A DNA stretch of 11,950 nucleotides from Gammaproteobacteria bacterium (GTDB taxonomy: Bacteria; Pseudomonadota; Gammaproteobacteria; GRL18), in assembly GCA_013139395.1 (NCBI GenBank), contig WTAX01000516.1, positions 1 to 11,950 of the forward strand, given 5' to 3'. Below, one piece after another: positions 7,464 through 11,950 of the stretch; within the stretch, counting starts at the first letter, position 1, and the number at the start of each line of letters is the position of its first letter. The position numbers and the translations under genes are program-made. The notes under the pieces were generated by a model. It worked only from the letters and a program-made list of their open reading frames with translations. It was not told where the DNA came from and ran no database searches.

Positions 7464-10250
7464 CTACTTAATGCTTTTGTATAAGATCTGCGCCTTCTTT
7501 TTTTCAAAAAATGTATCGTCAGTATCAACAATCTTTTTTAAAATATCCAGTGCTTCTTTACGCTGCCCTGTTTTTTCATAGGCAAGTGCTAAATGATATT
7601 GAATGTCTTTATCGTCAGGTAAGTTAGTCGCAGCTTGCTTTAATAGCTTGATACCTTCAATATATTGACCATCTCTGACCAGAAAGTAGCCATAGCTGTC
7701 CATAATAGCCGCTGATTTTGGTGCTTGTTCGTATGCAGTCCGGGCTAATGTTACGGCTTTTTTGATATCGCTATCTATCTCAATCCAGGCTAGATTATTC
7801 AGTGTCAATATATGCCTGGGATTTTGCTTCAAGATGCGTTGATAATAGTCTTGTGCCTGTTTCAGCTGTTGTTTTTCCTGATGTAGTGAAGCCAGCTTGA
7901 ATAAGTTATCGATGTTATTGATGGCATCGGGTGTTTTAGTCAGTTCTTCAGTTAATAGTTCAATGGCTTTGTCTTGCTGCTTTAGCACTAATAGTATATC
8001 GACAATAGCGGAAAATATTTTTTTATCAGGCTGCTGTTGATAAACTTCCTGATAGATTAAGAGTGCTTTTTCATAGTGCTTTTGACTACGATTGATATCA
8101 GCTTCTAATAGTTTTCCTGTCATGCTGTCAGGAAATTGTTGCTGCATATCTTTTGCCACATCAATGGCATCATCATATTTTTTCTGATTAATGAACAGAC
8201 TGGCCTTGAGTGTGTAGATAGATAAATTATCTGGTTGAATCGCCTGAGCATCATCTAATAAAGCCAGAGCTTCAGACACTCTCCTGGTATCATGACCAAT
8301 AATTTGAGCAAGTAAAATACGATGTTTCACGTCTTTTTTATCAAATGTGATAATACTTTTTAGAGTCCTTTCAGAACGTTCATTTTGTTTGTTCAGGAGT
8401 TGTGCACGAGCCAGAAATGAGCGTATGGCATTATTGTTGGGGTTCTGTTGAGCCAGTTTTTCAGCAAGAACAAGTATTTTTTCGGGTTGTTTTTTTGCCT
8501 GATACCACTGACTTAATAAGCCAGCGATGGTCAGTGTGGAAGGAATATTGTTTTTACTTTGCTCTATGGCATCCCAAAAATATTGTTCGGCAATTTCTGG
8601 CTGGTTTTGCTTTTCTGCAATAGCTGCTAAGCCGAGGTAGGCCTTAAGTGCCTTTGGATTGATTTTGATAACTTGTTTAAAAGACTGTTCTGCTTCTTGC
8701 CATTTTGAGTCCATTGCGTAGATACGGGCCAGCCCCATATAGGCTGGTATGTTTTCCTTATCTTCTTTTACTATGGCCTGATATTGAGCAATGGCTTTAC
8801 CTGAATGTCCCTTGAGTTGTTCAATGAGTGCTTTGAGGTTCAATAGTTTACTGTCATCAGGGGTTTGACTCAGCAGTTGCACAACTTTTTCATCGGCTTT
8901 ATCAAATTGTTTTTGCTTAATATAAGATATGATTAACAGGTAATTTGTTTGCACTTGAGTTGAATTGTCTTGAATGCTTGCCAGTTGTTCTAATTCACTA
9001 ATGGCATCATTTAACTCGCCAGATTGAAATTGTGCAGCAATGACTCGTTTTCTAATATCCTGATTCTCAGGCGCCAGAGTTTGAGCCTGAGTTAAAATCT
9101 GTATACCTTTTTTAGTATCACCCATTTTGATGTAGCTTGTACCCAATGTCATCATCAATAGTGGATCGCTTTCCAGCTGCTTTTGAGCAATACCCTCTAG
9201 AATAAGTATGCTCTGTTTTGTTTTGTTTTGCGCAAGATAAACATTGGCTAATAGGTTTTGTGCTTTTAAATTATTAGGATCGGCGGCAAGGTAAATGGTT
9301 AAATATTCCTCAGCCTGATTGTAATTTTTTAAAGCAAAATTGGCTGCTCCCAGAATAAATGCTGCCGGCATATGTTGTGGGGCGATATTGACAACCTGTT
9401 GTGCGGCTTCCTGTGCACCGCTAAAATCTCTTTCTTGCAGGAGGATTTGTGCTTTAATAAAATTAGCCTGCGGGTGATTTTTAATTTTATCTAATATAAT
9501 TTTAAGATCCGCTTTGGCCAGTTTATTGTCTTTTAAAATAGCTAATGTGGCTGCACGTTCCAACCGAAAAGACAGATTATTGGAATTTTTTTCAATTAAT
9601 TGATTATAGAGCTTTAATGCTTCTTCTGGCTGTCTATTGATATTGGCAAGCTTGGCCTTGATTTGTAATGTGGCTGAATTATTGACTTCAATTGCTAACG
9701 ATTTATCCAGAAATTGTTCAGCTAGAGAAAAGTCCTGTTCCATAATAGCTAAAGTAGCAAGACCATTATAAGCCATAGTGCTTTCATTAAGTTGGTTGGC
9801 CTGGTCAAATAATGCTTTGGCATCGGCTAATTGTTTTAGTATGAGATGAGCATTGCCCTGATAGCTGAGCCTTTTAATTTCTTGTTGTTTATCTTCTAAG
9901 GGTGTTTTTAAAATCTCCAGAATTTTTTTCTGTTTTCCTGATGCCTGCAATGCTTCAGTATAACGAAACAATATATCGGTATTATCGGGAGCTAAATTAT
10001 AAGCTCGTCCCAACTCTTTTAAACTTGAATCTAATTGACCAGTATTGAGATAGACACTGCCAAGTAAAAAACGAGCCTGTGCATCTTTTGGGGTTTCTTT
10101 TAATTGGTTTTTAAGATGAATAATTGCTGTAGAATAATCTTTTTTTTCAATAGCCTGTTCAGCATCCTGCATGGTATTTGCTATGGCTGTTGAAAAAACA
10201 GCTATATTGAAGGCAGCTAAAATACTTAGCAGTATGAATTTATTTTTCAT
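7464..10250 (-). CDS. Exported TPR-repeat protein, PEP-CTERM/XrtA system PrsT type
   Basis: The 928-residue protein has an N-terminal signal peptide (MKNKFILLSILAAFNIAVFS, cleavage probably AIA|NT after residue 24). It then consists of tetratricopeptide repeats over nearly its whole length, of the order of twenty by eye. The N-terminal stretch AIEKKDYSTAIIHLKNQLKE with DAQARFLLGSVYLNTGQLDSSLKELGRAYNLAPDN, and the C-terminal stretch LNNLAWIEI with APKSAAIMDSYGYFLVRDGQ, match the pattern of the PEP-CTERM TPR lipoprotein (PrsT) family, usually about 900 residues. Members occur in exopolysaccharide/exosortase loci and are thought to be assembly or scaffold factors in the envelope. Unlike the lipoproteins of that family, there is no lipobox cysteine near the signal-peptide end, so it should be soluble in the periplasm. 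No exosortase, PrsK or PrsR gene is next to it. The ATG has AAGGA ten bases upstream. The TPR assignment is certain; the PrsT subfamily is likely. Confidence 0.85.
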   Translation of the reverse strand: MKNKFILLSILAAFNIAVFSTAIANTMQDAEQAIEKKDYSTAIIHLKNQLKETPKDAQARFLLGSVYLNTGQLDSSLKELGRAYNLAPDNTDILFRYTEALQASGKQKKILEILKTPLEDKQQEIKRLSYQGNAHLILKQLADAKALFDQANQLNESTMAYNGLATLAIMEQDFSLAEQFLDKSLAIEVNNSATLQIKAKLANINRQPEEALKLYNQLIEKNSNNLSFRLERAATLAILKDNKLAKADLKIILDKIKNHPQANFIKAQILLQERDFSGAQEAAQQVVNIAPQHMPAAFILGAANFALKNYNQAEEYLTIYLAADPNNLKAQNLLANVYLAQNKTKQSILILEGIAQKQLESDPLLMMTLGTSYIKMGDTKKGIQILTQAQTLAPENQDIRKRVIAAQFQSGELNDAISELEQLASIQDNSTQVQTNYLLIISYIKQKQFDKADEKVVQLLSQTPDDSKLLNLKALIEQLKGHSGKAIAQYQAIVKEDKENIPAYMGLARIYAMDSKWQEAEQSFKQVIKINPKALKAYLGLAAIAEKQNQPEIAEQYFWDAIEQSKNNIPSTLTIAGLLSQWYQAKKQPEKILVLAEKLAQQNPNNNAIRSFLARAQLLNKQNERSERTLKSIITFDKKDVKHRILLAQIIGHDTRRVSEALALLDDAQAIQPDNLSIYTLKASLFINQKKYDDAIDVAKDMQQQFPDSMTGKLLEADINRSQKHYEKALLIYQEVYQQQPDKKIFSAIVDILLVLKQQDKAIELLTEELTKTPDAINNIDNLFKLASLHQEKQQLKQAQDYYQRILKQNPRHILTLNNLAWIEIDSDIKKAVTLARTAYEQAPKSAAIMDSYGYFLVRDGQYIEGIKLLKQAATNLPDDKDIQYHLALAYEKTGQRKEALDILKKIVDTDDTFFEKKKAQILYKSIK

Positions 10251-10319
10251 GTTTGTTATTTCCTTGTCAAACAGAGCTATTGCAAATGACTATTATGATG
10301 TTTTATTGTCACAGTTCGC

Positions 10320-10479
10320 TAGTAAAAACTATGCACTTTAGTGCAAGGCTTTAGCATAATAAACAAAGTTCGCGAAGCGACATCATTATTTCGGTGCTTT
10401 GTTCTTGGTTTGAACGACTTTCAGTCGTTATTTAAACAACCTATGGACTTTCAGTCCATAGTCGTTGAGTTTTTTACTA
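10320..10479. mobile_element. MITE-like 160-bp element with terminal inverted repeats and four internal hairpins
   Basis: The element begins TAGTAAAAACT and ends AGTTTTTTACTA, which are inverted repeats of 11 and 12 bases differing by one A/T in a homopolymer. Both ends carry TA, as expected for a TA target duplication of the IS630/mariner kind. Inside are perfect or near-perfect hairpins: TGCACT-TT-AGTGCA (10332-10345), TCGC-GAA-GCGA (10370-10380) enclosed by AACAAAG/CTTTGTT (10362-10368 and 10397-10403), a 7-bp stem at 10413-10429, and a 9-bp stem at 10441-10461. ACTATG (10328-10333) also pairs with CATAGT (10457-10462). No protein is encoded. It lies between the rdgC terminator and the TPR gene start, so it could be part of the TPR gene's 5' region. 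The mobile-element assignment is an inference from structure. Confidence 0.5.
10413..10461. repeat. Twin hairpins with the identical core GACTTTCAGTC
   Basis: Two hairpins share the 11-base core GACTTTCAGTC (10416-10426 and 10446-10456), 30 bases apart start to start. The first is AACGACT-TTC-AGTCGTT and the second CTATGGACT-TTC-AGTCCATAG. The outer stem bases differ but complement each other, which shows that pairing, not only sequence, is conserved. A third, related hairpin, ACTTTAGT, sits at 10335-10342. Confidence 0.8.
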
Positions 10480-10567
10480 TAACATATTGTTTAATTTATC
10501 AGTGGATTGCTGAACGTTATTATGTGCCTGGCTTTGTGTGGGCAAAAAAGAGGTGAAAAAAGAGGCT

Positions 10568-10600
10568 GGATATCCATATTATAGGGCAATATGGATATCC
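10568..10600 (-). terminator. Intrinsic terminator after rdgC
   Basis: GGATATCCATATT pairs perfectly with AATATGGATATCC (13-bp stem) over a 7-base loop (10581-10587), 13 bases after the rdgC stop. On the minus strand the stem is followed by AGCCTC and two runs of six T, within the tandem units CCTCTTTTTT (10565-10556 and 10553-10544). On the plus strand it is followed by TTTTGATTTG, so it could act in both directions. It cleanly separates rdgC from the TPR gene. Confidence 0.8.
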
Positions 10601-10613
10601 TTTTGATTTGTTA

Positions 10614-11546
10614 TTAAGGTTTGACAGTAGAGCTTTGTTCACCCCCTAAGACTTCAATCAGTCGAGGGATGAAACGAGCTAATTCACCTGTCATAAGGTT
10701 AAAATCGGCATCAAATTGTGCTGCGGCATCTTCAGCACCATCATTAGAGGCCTGCTCTAAAAGCTCATCAGAAAACTTCAGGCGCTTAATGGCAAGATCA
10801 TCCTGTAGAATACACTCGATGGTATCATTCCAGTTCACTGCTAATTTTGTTACTTCTTTGCCGCTGTCTAAATGCATTTGAATTTCATCACTGCTGAGAT
10901 CTTGTCTTTTGCAGCGTAAAATAGCACCATCGTCATCAGATTCCTGCAATTCACATTCATCTTTAATCAAAAAATCATCTTTTAGATCATTACCTTTTAA
11001 CCAGTTCGTCATTAATACGGCGGGCAATGTCTTTGTTTTTAAAGGCACAACGGGCAAACTGCCCAGGCTTTGTCTTAAAAGCTCGACTAATTCTTCTGCT
11101 TTGTTATTGCTGGAAGCATCAACCACCATAAATTGACTGTCTTGATCAAGATAAGCATAAGATCGTTTGGAACGGGTAAAGGCTCTAGGTAATAGATCCA
11201 GAATGACTTCATCTTTTATGCTCTGCTTATGTTTGCCAACAGGACGACGACCAGTTTCAGCTTGCATAGTATCGAGTTTTTCATTCAGTGTGTCATTGAT
11301 CACGCTAGAAGGTAAAATTCGCTCTTCCTGACGAACACAAAGCATAGTTGTTTTGCCAATAGTATGTGTTAGCTGCGTGCTGTTATTATCTTGTGTATTA
11401 CCTAATGGGGGAACCCAGCCAAACGATGAGGCTTGTGTGGAGCCGCAAGGTTGAAATGACTTTTCATTAAGGTGTGTTTCCAATTCTTCTATGTCAATTG
11501 AAAAAGGTTTGCTAAAACGGTAAATCTTTAGGTTTTTAAACCACAT
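10614..11546 (-). CDS. rdgC: Recombination-associated protein RdgC
   Basis: The 310-residue protein aligns by eye with E. coli RdgC (303 residues) from end to end: MWFKNLKIYRFS at 1-12, FQPCGS at 31-36, GWVPPLG at 43-49, RILPSSVI at 76-83, KDEVILDLLPRAF at 111-123, LRQSLGSLPVVPL at 157-169 and FDADFNLMTGEL at 278-289. RdgC is known to form a ring-shaped dimer that binds double-stranded DNA without sequence preference and inhibits RecA-mediated strand exchange; it acts on the nucleoid. The ATG has AGGA ten bases upstream. It is followed by a strong terminator and is probably transcribed alone. A palindrome lies about 75-90 bases upstream of the start. The neighbouring umuD fragment makes this a DNA-damage-related pair by context only; no LexA box was seen in the gap. 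Confidence 0.98.
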   Translation of the reverse strand: MWFKNLKIYRFSKPFSIDIEELETHLNEKSFQPCGSTQASSFGWVPPLGNTQDNNSTQLTHTIGKTTMLCVRQEERILPSSVINDTLNEKLDTMQAETGRRPVGKHKQSIKDEVILDLLPRAFTRSKRSYAYLDQDSQFMVVDASSNNKAEELVELLRQSLGSLPVVPLKTKTLPAVLMTNWLKGNDLKDDFLIKDECELQESDDDGAILRCKRQDLSSDEIQMHLDSGKEVTKLAVNWNDTIECILQDDLAIKRLKFSDELLEQASNDGAEDAAAQFDADFNLMTGELARFIPRLIEVLGGEQSSTVKP

Positions 11547-11619
11547 AGTTCAGTTATCCTGGCCTGTTGTCTGTTAAATAAAGAATATTGCGACAATGGA
11601 TGTCACTAGTTTAGGAAGC

Positions 11620-11634
11620 TTAGGATTATCCTAA
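11620..11634. promoter_or_regulatory. Perfect palindrome upstream of rdgC, possible operator
   Basis: TTAGGATTATCCTAA has 7-base arms around a single central base, and lies 74-88 bases before the rdgC ATG. A third half-site-like TTAGGA begins nine bases away (11611-11616). The size and position fit a dimeric regulator site, but no known consensus was recognised and it does not match the LexA box CTGT-N8-ACAG. Confidence 0.35.
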
Positions 11635-11668
11635 ATAAAATGGGGCAAGGCCAGGAGTTTCTAATTTA

Positions 11669-11716
11669 ATATCATGAGCAAGGTAGAATCAAAAGGTACT
11701 GTCTTGCTCATGGTAT
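11669..11716. other. Long inverted repeat between umuD and rdgC
   Basis: ATATCATGAGCAAG (11669-11682) pairs with CTTGCTCATGGTAT (11703-11716), giving a 14-bp stem with one G-T pair over a 20-base loop. It lies 33 bases after the umuD stop. No T run follows on the minus strand, so it is not a classical intrinsic terminator. It may be an mRNA 3'-end structure or a remnant of a repeat. Confidence 0.45.
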
Positions 11717-11748
11717 AGACTTTGAACGGGAGCTGACTTACAAACTAT

Positions 11749-11950
11749 TTATACTGTATGAATGACATTTGTCACCACACCCCAAATATGTAAACTTTCT
11801 TCTGGTCCGATTTCTATTGGCTTAAAATCATCATTTTCAGGCATTAAACGTACTTCATCTTGCTTTTTATATAAACGTTTAACCGTCAGTTCACCGTCAA
11901 CAGCGGCAATGACAATTTTTCCATGACGAGGTTCAAGCCCTCGATCAACA
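11749..11950 (-). CDS. umuD: UmuD-type SOS mutagenesis protein, S24 peptidase (C-terminal 66 residues, cut by window edge)
   Basis: The visible 66 residues read in part [20 protein letters not shown] at 1-20 and [14 protein letters not shown] at 53-66, closely matching the UmuD C-terminal half ([26 protein letters not shown] in E. coli, ending in FGVVTHVI). The catalytic lysine of the Ser/Lys dyad (K97 in E. coli) is visible residue 24, in LTVKRL. The catalytic serine and the self-cleavage site lie outside the window. UmuD is cleaved on the RecA filament to UmuD', which with UmuC forms DNA polymerase V. The 3' flank does not contain umuC: the next gene is rdgC, about 200 bases on. LexA and other S24 proteins share the fold, but the [10 protein letters not shown] motif is specific to the UmuD/RulA group. 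Confidence 0.93.
   Translation of the reverse strand, partial: [66 protein letters not shown]

Noticed and set aside
10320..10479. tRNA or other known structured RNA, because of the cloverleaf-like hairpins
   Set aside because: There are no T-loop (TTC) or anticodon-arm features of a tRNA, and the stems have 2-4-base loops. Terminal inverted repeats with TA ends fit a MITE better.
10341..10556. Plus-strand open frame of 71 codons over the hairpin region
   Set aside because: It runs through the palindromes of the MITE-like element, which explain the sequence better. There is no start context and no similarity.
10621..11136. Plus-strand frames opposite rdgC (10621-10881, 10909-11136) and opposite the TPR gene (8402-8623)
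   Set aside because: They are antisense shadows with no motif or ribosome binding site.

Overview
The window is a chromosomal segment of an AT-rich gammaproteobacterium. RNase T, RdgC, an E. coli-type (class II, about 350 residues) dihydroorotase and the TamA/TamB pair are all recognisable by sequence and together are typical of that class. A PEP-CTERM-type TPR protein points to an environmental, exopolysaccharide- or biofilm-forming lineage. The order or genus cannot be read from this window. A Methylococcales- or Thiotrichales-like bacterium would fit, but this is a guess.

Every supported gene lies on the minus strand, so transcription runs from high to low coordinates. From right to left: the 3' end of a umuD-type SOS protease substrate (11749-11950, cut by the window); rdgC (10614-11546) with a strong 13-bp-stem terminator; a 160-bp hairpin-rich, MITE-like repeat (10320-10479); a 928-residue secreted TPR protein of the PrsT type (7464-10250); an inverted pair of REP-like palindromes (7336-7404); a secreted, cysteine-free, histidine-rich beta-propeller of unknown function (5526-6908); then pyrC (4219-5292), rnt (3503-4171), tamA (1542-3392) and the first 515 codons of tamB (1-1545, cut by the window). 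tamA and tamB overlap by four bases.

The left third is core housekeeping: pyrimidine synthesis, RNA 3'-end trimming and outer-membrane beta-barrel/lipid-transport assembly. pyrC-rnt is a closely spaced pair. tamAB is coupled by overlap and probably has its own promoter just upstream of tamA. The right end holds DNA metabolism and SOS functions (RdgC, UmuD). The middle (about 5.4-10.5 kb) looks accessory: two exported repeat proteins separated by AT-rich spacers that carry two kinds of palindromic repeat.

No clearly new multi-gene system is visible. The points most worth a second look are the histidine-lined propeller, the MITE-like element with two identical hairpin cores, the REP pair, the PrsT-like protein without a lipobox, and the umuD with no umuC behind it.
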